From assembly GCF_012034935.1 (NCBI RefSeq), contig NZ_JAATEN010000006.1, forward strand, positions 62,001 to 126,000: 64,000 nt of DNA, written 5' to 3'. Both the position numbers and the translations under genes were made by a program. This document shows positions 40,857 through 49,225 of this stretch, piece after piece (position 1 is the first letter of the stretch; each line of letters opens with the position of its first letter). A model generated the notes under the pieces. That model did not search any database, was not told the DNA's origin, and saw only the letters and a program-made list of their open reading frames with translations. The DNA is from Streptomyces zingiberis. Lineage in GTDB: Bacteria > Actinomycetota > Actinomycetes > Streptomycetales > Streptomycetaceae.

Positions 40857-41016
40857 CGCGTATGTGCAGGCGTATGCGGCCCGAAGCGGCTCTATGTCGA
40901 GGTCTGTGAACGAGGCGTGGACGGGATCTTGAAGCATCGCCGCAGGTGAGCCCCCGAATAGCGGGAGGCGGCCACAACGCTAGCCGAGACCGGCCGCGGG
41001 CGACTCAGTACTCGGC

Positions 41017-41631
41017 TCAAGCCTGCCGCCACGCCTGTCGATGCCGAGCCACTCTGTAGACCTGCTCGACCTGATCGGGCTTCAGCGCACCGGAGAGCGG
41101 CGCGAGAGCCGACACCTGGCGCTCCTGGTACACCCGCACGCTCAGCTGCATGGCGACCACCTTCAGATCGGCGACCCCGACGAAGACGAGGACCGGCTCG
41201 ACGGGCACGGGGAACGGACAGTAGGTCTCCAGGACCCTGGCGACGCGACGGGCCTCCGCCCGACTCTTGCGCGCGTAGGGCGCCAGCTTGCCGTGATCGA
41301 CCTTCACCGAGTCGTCGCCCACCCACACGGCTCTCCCCTGGTGGTACTTGGTGTTGATGCTGAACCCAATGAGCAGGTGATCGAGATCAACGTCGTTGGC
41401 CAGAGGTATGGAGTGCAGGACATGCCAGCCGTGACGCCTCAAGCGGTCGAGTTCGGCTCCGACTCGCTTCTCCCCCGCCAGCCCCCTGCGCCATGAATCC
41501 CATTCCGTAGGTCGCCTCAGAACTAGGGACACGAATCGTTGCCAGGCTCGCACCGGCGGCAGCTCCGGCAGTGGACCATCCGTGGACAAGCCAGGTCTTG
41601 CCTGCACCCGCTGCCGCAGCGCCCTCACCAC
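41017..41631 (-). CDS. NERD-domain protein, possibly decayed
   Basis: 204 residues with a nuclease-related (NERD) domain: GEKRVGAELDRLRRHGWHVL, then SIPLANDVDLDHLLIG and INTKYHQG. In typical family members the segment after DHLLIG reads PGGVF before the next strand; here it runs directly IGFSINTK, an apparent four-residue in-frame loss. The C-terminal part (SRAEARRVARVLE, VEPVLVFVGVADLKVV) is well kept. The N-terminus is short and the GTG start at 41631 has no good ribosome-binding site. NERD proteins are predicted restriction-like nucleases, often on mobile DNA; activity here is doubtful. Confidence 0.72.
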   Translation of the reverse strand: MVRALRQRVQARPGLSTDGPLPELPPVRAWQRFVSLVLRRPTEWDSWRRGLAGEKRVGAELDRLRRHGWHVLHSIPLANDVDLDHLLIGFSINTKYHQGRAVWVGDDSVKVDHGKLAPYARKSRAEARRVARVLETYCPFPVPVEPVLVFVGVADLKVVAMQLSVRVYQERQVSALAPLSGALKPDQVEQVYRVARHRQAWRQA

Positions 41632-41963
41632 CGGTGATCGTGGTCAGCACGTTGAAGCGGCCGGGTGGCAGTATCGCCGGGCGGGCGGCGACGAGGCCTT
41701 CTCGGTAACACACTCGCCGAAGAGCAGTACGGCACCACCGGGATCGGCCGACCCAACCAGAGCCTGAAGTCTGCCCGCAGTGCCGCACGCCCCGAGAGGG
41801 CGGCGCTTCTTCTGGAGCCCGTCCTGTCATGAGACAGAGCATGCGAAAGACGCCGTAACCGACTTCGCACCCGCATAGGATGCGGGTGCAGCAGGTGGTG
41901 GGGGACACGGTACGGGCGCCAAGCCTCCTGCCAGATCGTATGCGCAAGGAATCAGGGGGATTC
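41632..41963. other. 332-bp gap between NERD and STAND genes
   Basis: This divergent intergenic region should contain both promoters. On the minus strand, in a different frame from the NERD gene, about 41580-41640 reads GAAAAGAGKTWLVHG, which fits a Walker A pattern. The frame has no other ATPase motif and overlaps NERD coding sequence, so it is either chance or a remnant. No start codon or ribosome-binding site supports it as a gene. Confidence 0.45.
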
Positions 41964-44579
41964 ATGGCTAAAAGTACGTTTCTTCCCGTCAGCCGTATGC
42001 TCGAGCGAGCAAACCTCGCTCGGGAGGAATCAGACACAGCGTACTTCTTTGATCTCCTCTACATGGGTGAGATGATCATCAAGGTGCTGGTCGTGGAACT
42101 CCTTGCTGCACTTCAGGCAGACCGAGAGCAGCACCGCTACGCTGCCATTTCAGAACTGGTTAGGGCCGACAGCATCGGTCGATGGGCCGAGCTACTCGAC
42201 CAGCTCGCCTCCGGCCCGGCCAGCCAGCACTTTGTTCACGCCGGCCGGGATTCGCAGCGCGCAATCACCATCGCTCTTGGGCCGGATAGCGATAGTTGGC
42301 AGCGTAAGGCAGTCGACGCACTAAACAGTGTCTGCACCTGCCTGGACTCAAACTATGAGGACACGTCTGGGAAGAAGGTGAGCTTCCGCAGGTGGGCCCA
42401 CGACTTCAGCTGGCTGAGGAACCGAACTCGTGGTCACGGTGCACCCCGCGGAGCGACGCTCTCCGTCATCTGTCCTCAACTAGCAAGATCACTCGTTGAG
42501 GTCATCAACAATGCGCCAGCCTTCAGTCGCTCCTGGGTCCACCTGCGGCGCAACCTGTCCGGCAAATATCGTGTCAGCCCCTTTGGGAACGGTCACGAAG
42601 GCTTCGCCTACCTGGCGCGTGAGAGCGAGCACAATCTGCCCGACGGCACCTACGTCGATCTCGAGAGCCCACGACCCTGCGAGCTGCTTTTCACAGACCC
42701 TGATCTCACAGACTTCTTCTTGCCCAACGGGAACTTCCGGAACGGAAAGTACGAGACGCTCTCCTACATCAGCGACGAGCGGCGCTCCGGAGACGGCAGT
42801 TCCTACCTTCTGCCCGTCGAGGCGCAACCACGCAGCGAGACCGCGGCGCAACCGGACATGGCGAACGTTGGCAACCTCTTCAGCAACATGCCGCCCCTCC
42901 ACGAGCACTACGTGCAACGTGCCGAACTTGAACAGCAGCTCACCGAACGCCTCTGCGACGACCGCTACCCGGTCATCACACTCCAGGGTCGAGGCGGCGT
43001 AGGCAAGACATCGCTTGCCCTAGAAGTGCTACATAAAATAGCCCACATGGACGAGTTCTTCGGCATTGTGTGGTTCAGTGCCAGGGACATCGACCTACTC
43101 TCTGAGGGACCCAAAGTAGTACGGCCCGATGTGCTTTCCACGGACGACATTGCACTGGACTTCTCGCAGCTAATGGCTCATTCGTCAGCTCGCAAATCGA
43201 AGGAGTCCCGGAAGTACCTTGCCGACTGTCTTTCTGGCAGCGCCGACGAGGGTCCTTTTATTTTCGTATTCGACAACTTCGAAACCGTACGAGAACAGGC
43301 CGAACTTTACCAGTTTGTCAGCAATTCAGTGAGACTTCCCAACAAGGTGCTCATTACGACGCGGACGCGTGAGTTTAAAGCTGACTACCCCATCGAAGTT
43401 GGTGGTATGCGCCGTGGAGAGTACTCGGAACTTGTCGCAACCATCGCAGGCAGATTGGGTATCGCTTCTCTTCTTGATGCGGAGTACGAAGAATCTCTTT
43501 TCCGCGAGTCGGACGGTCACCCGTATATCACCAAGGTGCTGCTAGGCGAGATCGCCGAAGCGGGACGCAGGGTTACCGTGAAGAGGGTCGTCGCAGCCAA
43601 AGACGCTATGCTCGACGCACTCTTCGAGCGCTCCTTTGCCTCGCTTTCCTCCGCAGCGCAAAGAGTGTTTCTCACGCTCTGCGGCTGGCGTTCGCTGGTT
43701 CCTCGCCTCGGCCTTGAGGCCGTATTGCTACGCCCCGAGAACGATCGACTTGATGTGGAGGGAGCAATAGCTGAGCTAGAACAGCGCTCTCTGATTGAAG
43801 TGATGTCCTCCCAGGGGGCGACTGGCGAAGAGTTCCTCTCTGTGCCTCTTGCTGCTTCGCTGTTCGGCAAGAAGAAGCTTGTGACTAGCCCAATGAGGAT
43901 AGCCGTCAACTCAGACCTCAAGCTGATTCAGGAATTCGGACCGACGACTGATGCAGCTCATGGCCTCGCCTCACGAATCGAACGGCTAGCCAGGTTCGCA
44001 GCAAGGCAAATGGAGGTCGGGAAAGACATCAGGCAAGAACTGTCCGTCATCGAATACATGGCGACGGGTTACCCCAAGGCCTGGTTGACTTTGGCAGAGT
44101 TTCAGCGCAATCAGATGTCTGACAACACTGCGGCAATCCGAGCCGTTAACCGATATGTAGAGAATTGCCCCGATGACCAGTACGGGTGGGGACTGCTCAT
44201 CACGCTTTACCGCGCAACAGAGGAACCGTTGGCGGAGATGAACGCCCGACTGCGGCTTGCGGAACTGGCAAAGCCGCCATTTCACGACCTTAGTTCCGCC
44301 GCCTCCCGACTCAACGGACTGCTGCACCGAAAAGAGCTTGTCCTGGACGCCGACGAGCGGCGTCACATCGTACGGAGGATGCGTGAACTCCTCGAAGCCC
44401 GAAATTCGGAAGGTGATGCGACAGATCTATCTCGACTCGCCTGGCTGTGCATGTACGACGACAAGGACACGGCATCCGCTGATCGTTGGGTGACCGAGGG
44501 ACTGCAGAGGGAGCCGACTAACGAGCACTGTTTGCGGCTGAAGCGGCGCCTCGCGGCCAATAGTCCCGAATCAGCGTAG
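41964..44579 (+). CDS. STAND NTPase: HEPN-like domain, NB-ARC, TPR-like repeats (candidate defence protein)
   Basis: 871 residues from ATG 41964, which follows AGGGGGA; the frame is open to 41880. Residues 1-230 form a helical domain with RNRTRGH at 152-158, a fit to the R-x(4-6)-H motif of HEPN ribonucleases. NB-ARC follows: Walker A GRGGVGKT at 342-349, Walker B FIFVFDNFE with Asp437, sensor KVLITTRTR and a GHP-type motif (SDGHPYITKVLL). Residues from about 690 are TPR-like. G+C content is visibly lower than in neighbouring genes, with AT-ending codons, a sign of transfer. Proteins of this plan (effector, STAND ATPase, sensor repeats) include known antiphage systems; that role is inferred. 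Confidence 0.85.
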   Translation: MAKSTFLPVSRMLERANLAREESDTAYFFDLLYMGEMIIKVLVVELLAALQADREQHRYAAISELVRADSIGRWAELLDQLASGPASQHFVHAGRDSQRAITIALGPDSDSWQRKAVDALNSVCTCLDSNYEDTSGKKVSFRRWAHDFSWLRNRTRGHGAPRGATLSVICPQLARSLVEVINNAPAFSRSWVHLRRNLSGKYRVSPFGNGHEGFAYLARESEHNLPDGTYVDLESPRPCELLFTDPDLTDFFLPNGNFRNGKYETLSYISDERRSGDGSSYLLPVEAQPRSETAAQPDMANVGNLFSNMPPLHEHYVQRAELEQQLTERLCDDRYPVITLQGRGGVGKTSLALEVLHKIAHMDEFFGIVWFSARDIDLLSEGPKVVRPDVLSTDDIALDFSQLMAHSSARKSKESRKYLADCLSGSADEGPFIFVFDNFETVREQAELYQFVSNSVRLPNKVLITTRTREFKADYPIEVGGMRRGEYSELVATIAGRLGIASLLDAEYEESLFRESDGHPYITKVLLGEIAEAGRRVTVKRVVAAKDAMLDALFERSFASLSSAAQRVFLTLCGWRSLVPRLGLEAVLLRPENDRLDVEGAIAELEQRSLIEVMSSQGATGEEFLSVPLAASLFGKKKLVTSPMRIAVNSDLKLIQEFGPTTDAAHGLASRIERLARFAARQMEVGKDIRQELSVIEYMATGYPKAWLTLAEFQRNQMSDNTAAIRAVNRYVENCPDDQYGWGLLITLYRATEEPLAEMNARLRLAELAKPPFHDLSSAASRLNGLLHRKELVLDADERRHIVRRMRELLEARNSEGDATDLSRLAWLCMYDDKDTASADRWVTEGLQREPTNEHCLRLKRRLAANSPESA

Positions 44580-44916
44580 GTTCGAGGCTGGCTCATGTGA
44601 GTGCCCCAGCGACCACTGTCCGTGCCTGGCATGGTGTTCTTCAGGTCGCCTCGGCCCTTCTGCCACTCAGCCGGTCTCGCGGACTACTTGTGGACGAGAG
44701 CGCCCCACGTATCTCCTTGAGCAGCTCTGACGAGCAAAGATGCTAGGAGACGAAGCGGCCTCCGGAACCGTACTCGTAGGTTCCGACTTGGTGCCAGTCG
44801 CTCGACCAAAGGCGCGGTGGGGCCGACCCGATGATCTGCCGGGAGGGGAACGGCTGCGACGAGGCGATCTGGCCCGTCTGGCCTTCTGTTCCCTCCCGGC
44901 CGGCGGGCCTGCCTGG
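44580..44916. other. 337-bp gap after the STAND gene
   Basis: No gene. It holds a weak match to the tRNA-Arg attachment core at 44756-44782 and the return to high-G+C sequence at about 44,880, marking the probable right limit of the foreign region. No clear terminator is seen for the STAND gene. Confidence 0.5.
44756..44782 (+). other. Possible degenerate attachment core
   Basis: CGGCCTCCGGA, CCGT and AGGTTC occur in the same order and spacing as in the 47-bp tRNA-Arg core, about 20 of 27 positions matching, but the T-arm and acceptor parts have diverged. It lies 177 bp past the STAND gene. If real, it would be the right end of a second, older insertion starting at 40753; chance similarity is possible. 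Confidence 0.35.
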
Positions 44917-45330
44917 TCAACCGCCCCGGCGGAAGGAGAAGCCAGCGATGACGGAGGTTCCGCGGACGGGGCGGGGGCGGACGGTCCAGGTGGTGGCGAG
45001 GGTGTCGACGAGGAGGAGGCCGCGGCCGTGTTCGGAGTCGGCGGGCGGGTGGGTGAGGACCGGGTTGCCGGTGCCGGGGTCGGAGACGGCCAGCCAGTAG
45101 TGGCCGTCGGCCGGCCAGAGGACGAGTTCGATCAGGTTCTCGTCCTCGCTGCGGGCGCCGTGGCGGATGGCGTTGGTGACCAGTTCGGAGGTCAGGAGGC
45201 CGAGGTCGTCGCCGAGGTGGGGGTGGAGGGCTCGCGGCAGCGTTGCGGCGACGGCCTGGCGGGCCTGGCGTACCGAGGTGGGGTGGGCGGGGAAGCGCCA
45301 GTGGGCGGGGACGAGGGGGATCTCGGGCAT
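44917..45330 (-). CDS. RsbW-like ATP-binding protein
   Basis: 137 residues with a GHKL/HATPase_c_2 domain: LLTSELVTNAIRHGA (N box), VSDPGTGNP (G1) and HGRGLLLVDTLAT (G2). The family contains anti-sigma-factor kinases; stand-alone copies beside XRE/DUF5753 genes are abundant in Streptomyces (abaA/whiJ-like loci) and may sequester sigma or regulator proteins. The ATG at 45330 has GGAG; an in-frame ATG four codons upstream lacks one. Divergent from the XRE gene. Confidence 0.9.
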   Translation of the reverse strand: MPEIPLVPAHWRFPAHPTSVRQARQAVAATLPRALHPHLGDDLGLLTSELVTNAIRHGARSEDENLIELVLWPADGHYWLAVSDPGTGNPVLTHPPADSEHGRGLLLVDTLATTWTVRPRPVRGTSVIAGFSFRRGG

Positions 45331-45436
45331 GGCGAACTCCATGGGCGGGATGAGCGATTCGGCGCCCTGGCCGCGTGCCCAACCGTCCCAGGGCAGGCGG
45401 GCACGCTCGCGCGGTGCACTTCCGGCGTTGCGATGT

Positions 45437-45452
45437 GTAGCGTTCGCGCTAC
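45437..45452. promoter_or_regulatory. Palindrome in the divergent promoter of the whiJ-like locus
   Basis: GTAGCG-TTCG-CGCTAC is a perfect 6-bp inverted repeat directly followed by an A+T-rich segment (GGTAAATTTTCC, about 45471-45482). It is centred between the two divergent genes and is a candidate operator for the XRE protein. Confidence 0.4.
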
Positions 45453-45565
45453 TGAAGGTAGAGCATGCGGTGGTAAATTTTCCACGCACCAATGCGAATT
45501 AACCCCGGAGGGTGAAGTGCTCTCCGCGCGCGACTGATCGGCCTTTGCTGGACGGAAGGAACCTC

Positions 45566-46414
45566 ATGCCCCCGAGGACGGCCCCCACGGAACGGCAGAA
45601 GCGGCTCGGAAGTGAACTGCGACGCATCCGTACCGCTGCGGGGATGCCGGCGGAGTTCGCGGCGGGCCTGCTGGGTGTGGACCGGGGCAAGATCTCCAAC
45701 ATCGAGTCCGGCGTGCGGGGTATCAGCGCCGACCGTCTCCGCACGCTGGCCTGCAACTGCGATCTGACCGACGAGCCGTACGTCGAAGCACTCGTCGCGA
45801 TGGCTCAGCCGAGTCCGGGCTGGTGGGAGCGCTACCGAGGAATCCTGCCGCAGGGCCTGCTGGACATCGCGGAAGCGGAGAGCAACGCGGTGCGCCTGCG
45901 CGGCGCCAACACGGTCCACGTGCCCGGCATGCTCCAGACGTCGGAACAGGCCATGGCCATCTTCCGGGCCGCCGTTCCCCCCTTGCCCGAGCACGAGGTC
46001 GCCCTACGCCTCGCACTGCGCGCGGAACGCCAGGAAGTGATCACCGGCGAGAAGTCGGTCCCCTACATCGCGGTCATCCACGAGGCCGCGCTCCGGATGC
46101 AGTTCGGTGGAGTCGACGTGGCTCGTGCCCAGTTGGAGTACCTGTTGGAGGTCTCCGAGCGGGAGAACGTCACCGTGCTTGTTCTCCCCTTCGACCGTGG
46201 CGCCTTCCCCGGCGCGGGCCAGACGGTCGTCTACATCGAAGGGCCCGTGCCGCAGCTCGATACGGTGCAGGTGGACAGCTCCCACGGGCCCACCTTCCTG
46301 TACGCCGAGGGGCAGTTGGCGAAATACCGGGCGCAGCTCGACCTGTTGGAAGGTCTGGCTCTGCCGGCGGAGCAGTCCCAAGACTTCATCCGTGACATCG
46401 CACGCCAACTGTGA
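45566..46414 (+). CDS. XRE regulator with DUF5753 domain
   Basis: 282 residues. N-terminal Cro/CI helix-turn-helix (LGSELRRIRTAAGMPAEFAA, then RGKISNIESGVRGI), C-terminal DUF5753 (WWERYRGILPQGLLDIAEAE, VPGMLQTSEQAMAIF, VTVLVLPFDRG). The ATG at 45566 follows GGAAGGA. WhiJ/BldB-associated regulators of this type act with the small DUF397 protein encoded next and influence development or antibiotic production in Streptomyces; the target here is unknown. Confidence 0.93.
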   Translation: MPPRTAPTERQKRLGSELRRIRTAAGMPAEFAAGLLGVDRGKISNIESGVRGISADRLRTLACNCDLTDEPYVEALVAMAQPSPGWWERYRGILPQGLLDIAEAESNAVRLRGANTVHVPGMLQTSEQAMAIFRAAVPPLPEHEVALRLALRAERQEVITGEKSVPYIAVIHEAALRMQFGGVDVARAQLEYLLEVSERENVTVLVLPFDRGAFPGAGQTVVYIEGPVPQLDTVQVDSSHGPTFLYAEGQLAKYRAQLDLLEGLALPAEQSQDFIRDIARQL

Positions 46415-46423
46415 GGAGTTCCA

Positions 46424-46615
46424 GTGCCGGAGATCACCTGGGAAAGCCCGTTCTGCGCCGAAGGCAGCTCCTGCTTCCGCCTCGGCACCGATGCCGACGG
46501 CAACGGATACATAGCCGTCAACGGCCAGGAGGAGAACCACCTCACCGACTCCCTCGACGCTCTGCGCACCCTCATCACCGAGATCAAGGCCGGCAAGGCG
46601 GATCACCTGCTGTAG
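46424..46615 (+). CDS. DUF397 small protein
   Basis: 63 residues; GTG at 46424 follows GAGGAG and lies 9 bp after the XRE stop. ITWESPFCAEGSSCFRLG and the C-terminal ITEIKAGKADHLL match DUF397. It is presumed to antagonise or modulate the partner XRE/DUF5753 regulator. Confidence 0.9.
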   Translation: MPEITWESPFCAEGSSCFRLGTDADGNGYIAVNGQEENHLTDSLDALRTLITEIKAGKADHLL

Positions 46616-46790
46616 GGCCCGCCTGACGCGAGCGCGGTCCCGGGCGCTCGTTCGCCACGGGCATCGCCGGGCGAGCGGGGGCCGAGCCGTTCGCCACGGC
46701 GTCGCACGAGCGGGAGCCGGGCCGTTCGGCACCGGCACAGTGGTACGCGCCGGCGGCCGCGCGGCGGAGCCAGCTACGACGGCGGGAGGG

Positions 46791-46819
46791 CGAGGGCGCC
46801 CAAGTGCCGGGCGCCCTCG
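46791..46819 (+). terminator. Hairpin downstream of the DUF397 gene
   Basis: CGAGGGCGCCC (46791-46801) and GGGCGCCCTCG (46809-46819) form a perfect 11-bp stem with a 7-nt loop. It is 175 bp past the stop; the 345-bp gap 46616-46960 otherwise shows no gene. Confidence 0.55.
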
Positions 46820-46960
46820 TGCGGCGGGTGAACGGTGCGGCTCCCGGGCGGACGGCTCCGGGATGCCGCGTTCATCTGGGAGTTCGCCGTCGTCCGCCGG
46901 AAGAGGCTCGGCTACCGCGGGCAGATGGACACGCCTGCCACGGACCGGAGCCTCAAGCGC

Positions 46961-47290
46961 TCACGTGGCGTGTTCCGGGCGGCTGCCGTGCCGGTTCCGG
47001 CCCTGGACGAGGCACAGGGCCTCCTTCACCTCGCGGCGTTCCTGCTCCGTGAGTTCGGCGGCTGGTTCGGGGACGAGTCCGGCGGGGAGGCTGTCCGCGG
47101 CCCGCTCGGCCTGGGCGATGACCGCGTCCACCTCGGCGAACTGCTCCTCCATGGCTTCGACCCCGGCCATCTGGCCCGTTGCCGCATGCGCCAGATACGC
47201 CGGGCCATCCTTGCCGGCCCACTCCGCGTGCTGCCTGATGCGTTCGGCCCGGTCGGGCTCCGGGCCAATGCCGATGCGCGTCTTCGCCAC
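46961..47290 (-). CDS. Small helical protein of unknown function
   Basis: 109 residues from GTG 47290 (VAKTRIGIGPEPDRAERIRQ); a GTG three codons upstream is equally possible and neither has a strong ribosome-binding site. The sequence is mostly charged helix (MEEQFAEVDAVIAQAERAAD, LTEQERREVKEALCL). Codon use fits a Streptomyces gene, but no domain is recognised. It stands alone between the whiJ-like set and the catabolic locus. Confidence 0.6.
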   Translation of the reverse strand: MAKTRIGIGPEPDRAERIRQHAEWAGKDGPAYLAHAATGQMAGVEAMEEQFAEVDAVIAQAERAADSLPAGLVPEPAAELTEQERREVKEALCLVQGRNRHGSRPEHAT

Positions 47291-47497
47291 GACGAGCACC
47301 GTAGTGCGCGTCTGGCGGCAGCGCGAGCGCCGGTGGTTGGGTCCGGCTGGGCATGCCCCCGCTCCCCGGCGTCCCGGTGAGGCACCACACCCGCGACCGG
47401 CGCCCGAGCCGCGCCGGTGCCGGTCGCGGGACGCGTCGGCGCCACACACCGGCGCCGCTCCCCGGAGTCCCGCCGCCGCGAGGCGGGCCCGGCCAGG

Positions 47498-48229
47498 TCA
47501 GGGGCCCGTGCCGCCGGGGCGCTTGGGTGGGAGGTCGAGGGGCAGGCCGGCCAGGAGGGCGCGGCGGCTGGCGCGGACGTGTTCGCGCATCATGTACTCC
47601 GCGCTGTCGCCGTCCTTCTCCAGGATCAGCTCCAGGACGAGGTGGTGTTCGCGGTCGGACTGCAACGCGCGGCCGGGCTGGCTCAGCGAGGTGTTCACCA
47701 GCCGGGAGTAGGCGAGCTGGTTCATCAGCATCCGGTAGTGGACCTCCAGCTTGCTGTTGTCGGCACCGGCTATGAGCAGGTCGTGGAACTCCTGGACCAG
47801 CTCCGCGTAGCGCTCCCGGTCGTCCCGCGCCACGGCCTCGTCGGCCTCGCGCAGGTTCCGTTCCAGCAGGCCGATCTCCGTGACGCGGCCGCGCCGGGCG
47901 AGGAGGCGGGCCGCGGCGCCCTCCAGGAGTTCCTTCATCTCGAAGAGTTCCGTGATCTCGCGGCGCGAGGGGGTGGTGACGAACGTCCCGACGCGGGGCC
48001 GGATCTCGACCAGGCCCTCGGTCTGCAACTGCTTGAGGGCTTCGCGCACCGGCGTGCGGCTGACGCCGAACTCCTCCGCGAGCGCCAGTTCCGAGAGCGG
48101 CGCCCCGGGCTCGATCTCTCCCTTGATGATCCGCCGGCGCATGTCGGCGATCACCCTGGCCTGCCTCGACCCTCCCCCGTTCTCGGGCTGGGGTGACCGC
48201 GACCTCGGTTCGCTCTCCGCGCGCTTCAC
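47498..48229 (-). CDS. GntR-family regulator, FCD subfamily
   Basis: 243 residues: winged helix (RIIKGEIEPGAPLSELALAE, EFGVSRTPVREALKQL) and an all-helical FCD effector domain (RERYAELVQEFHDLLIAGAD, EHHLVLELILEKDGDSAEYM). GTG at 48229 follows GGAGGAGG. FCD regulators usually sense a carboxylic acid or amino-acid-like pathway intermediate. It is the promoter-distal member of the minus-strand arm of the catabolic locus and its likely local regulator. Confidence 0.93.
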   Translation of the reverse strand: MKRAESEPRSRSPQPENGGGSRQARVIADMRRRIIKGEIEPGAPLSELALAEEFGVSRTPVREALKQLQTEGLVEIRPRVGTFVTTPSRREITELFEMKELLEGAAARLLARRGRVTEIGLLERNLREADEAVARDDRERYAELVQEFHDLLIAGADNSKLEVHYRMLMNQLAYSRLVNTSLSQPGRALQSDREHHLVLELILEKDGDSAEYMMREHVRASRRALLAGLPLDLPPKRPGGTGP

Positions 48230-48263
48230 CGAATCCTCCTCCGTCTCCCGGGCGGCCCGCCCG

Positions 48264-48767
48264 TCATCCCAGCGGAGCGAGCGCGCCGCCGTCGAAGAAC
48301 TTACCCGCGCTGTAGACCATGGGAGAGCGTTCGTCGACCTCGGCGTGGAGCACGCGGCAGATGAATACCGTGTGGGTACTGGCCTGGAGCCGCTCGCGGA
48401 TCTGGACCTCCATCCGCGCGCTGCTGCGGGCGATCAGCGGGCTGCCGAAGGGGCCCCTCTCCCACTCCACCTGCTCGAACTTGTCCTGGGCCTTGCTCGC
48501 GAAGGTGCCGACGACGTCGAGCTGGTCCGTGGAGAGGATGTTGATCGCGAGGTGGTCCGCCCGGAACAGGCAGTCGTGGGTGGACGAGGTGCACTGGACG
48601 CACACCATCACCGTGGCGGGCTCCAGCGAGATGCTGGAGAAGGCGTTGACGGCCAGCCCTCGGGGCGTGTCCCCGTCCATCGCGGTCACGACGGTGACTC
48701 CGGTGACGAACTGCCGGTTGACCTGCTTCATCACGGTGATGTCGGGGGCCGGGGCGGTCGTGGTCAT
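48264..48767 (-). CDS. Flavin reductase (HpaC/DIM6-type)
   Basis: 167 residues: NRQFVTGVTVVTAMDGDTPR, GLAVNAFSSISLEPATVMVC, HLAINILS and the C-terminal YSAGKFFDGG are typical of the flavin-reductase-like domain. It supplies reduced FMN to a two-component monooxygenase; the LLM-class oxygenase at the far end of the divergent operon is the obvious partner. The ATG at 48767 follows GAGGA. Neighbours are 26 bp (SnoaL-like) and 34 bp (GntR) away. Confidence 0.9.
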   Translation of the reverse strand: MTTTAPAPDITVMKQVNRQFVTGVTVVTAMDGDTPRGLAVNAFSSISLEPATVMVCVQCTSSTHDCLFRADHLAINILSTDQLDVVGTFASKAQDKFEQVEWERGPFGSPLIARSSARMEVQIRERLQASTHTVFICRVLHAEVDERSPMVYSAGKFFDGGALAPLG

Positions 48768-48793
48768 GGCGGTGTTCCTCCTCATCTCGCTCG

Positions 48794-49225
48794 TCAGTCC
48801 TGTCCCACGCGGATGATGCCCAGCGCCGAGAGCAGCGCCCGGGGATCCCACGTCACATGCTCCTCGGCGATCCGGTCCCCCTCGAAACGGGCGAAGGTGG
48901 CGCCGCTGACGGCGACCCGCCGGTGGGTGGGCGGGACCCCGAGGAAGGAGTGGGTGTGCGTGGCGTCGCTGTGCCAGCGGATCGCGACCCGGTCGCCGTC
49001 CATCACGATGTCGTCGACGACCGTGGTCAGGTCGGCGAACGCGGCGCGGGTGGAGACGATCGCCGCCTTGAAGCCGGCCAGGTCCTGCGGTTCGGGGTCC
49101 TGGCCGTGGCGGAGGTAGGCCGGGCTCAGCAGCTCGTCGAGGGCGTCGACGTCACCGTGGCCCCAGGCCGCGGCCCACACCTTCTCGATCAGCTCGCGCC
49201 GGGTGCCGGGGTCAGGGTGTGACAT
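48794..49225 (-). CDS. SnoaL-like/NTF2-fold protein
   Basis: 143 residues with the SnoaL-like polyketide-cyclase/ester-cyclase pattern: ELIEKVWAAAWGHGDVDALD, LDELLSPAYLRHGQDPEP, VAIRWHSDATHTHSFLGVPP and ARFEGDRIAEEHVTWD. The fold is an alpha+beta cone used as hydrolase, isomerase or binding protein. It overlaps the transporter gene by 14 bp, so it belongs to the same transcript. Specific reaction unknown. Confidence 0.85.
   Translation of the reverse strand: MSHPDPGTRRELIEKVWAAAWGHGDVDALDELLSPAYLRHGQDPEPQDLAGFKAAIVSTRAAFADLTTVVDDIVMDGDRVAIRWHSDATHTHSFLGVPPTHRRVAVSGATFARFEGDRIAEEHVTWDPRALLSALGIIRVGQD

Noticed and set aside
41387..42037. 216-codon minus-strand frame with a Walker-A-like GAGAGKT stretch as a real ATPase gene
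   Set aside because: No Walker B or other ATPase motif, overlap with the NERD gene in another frame, and no start signal; kept only as a possible remnant.
44684..45382. 232-codon minus-strand frame across the RsbW-like gene
   Set aside because: Pro/Arg/His-rich shadow frame; the overlapping ATPase frame has clear N, G1 and G2 boxes.
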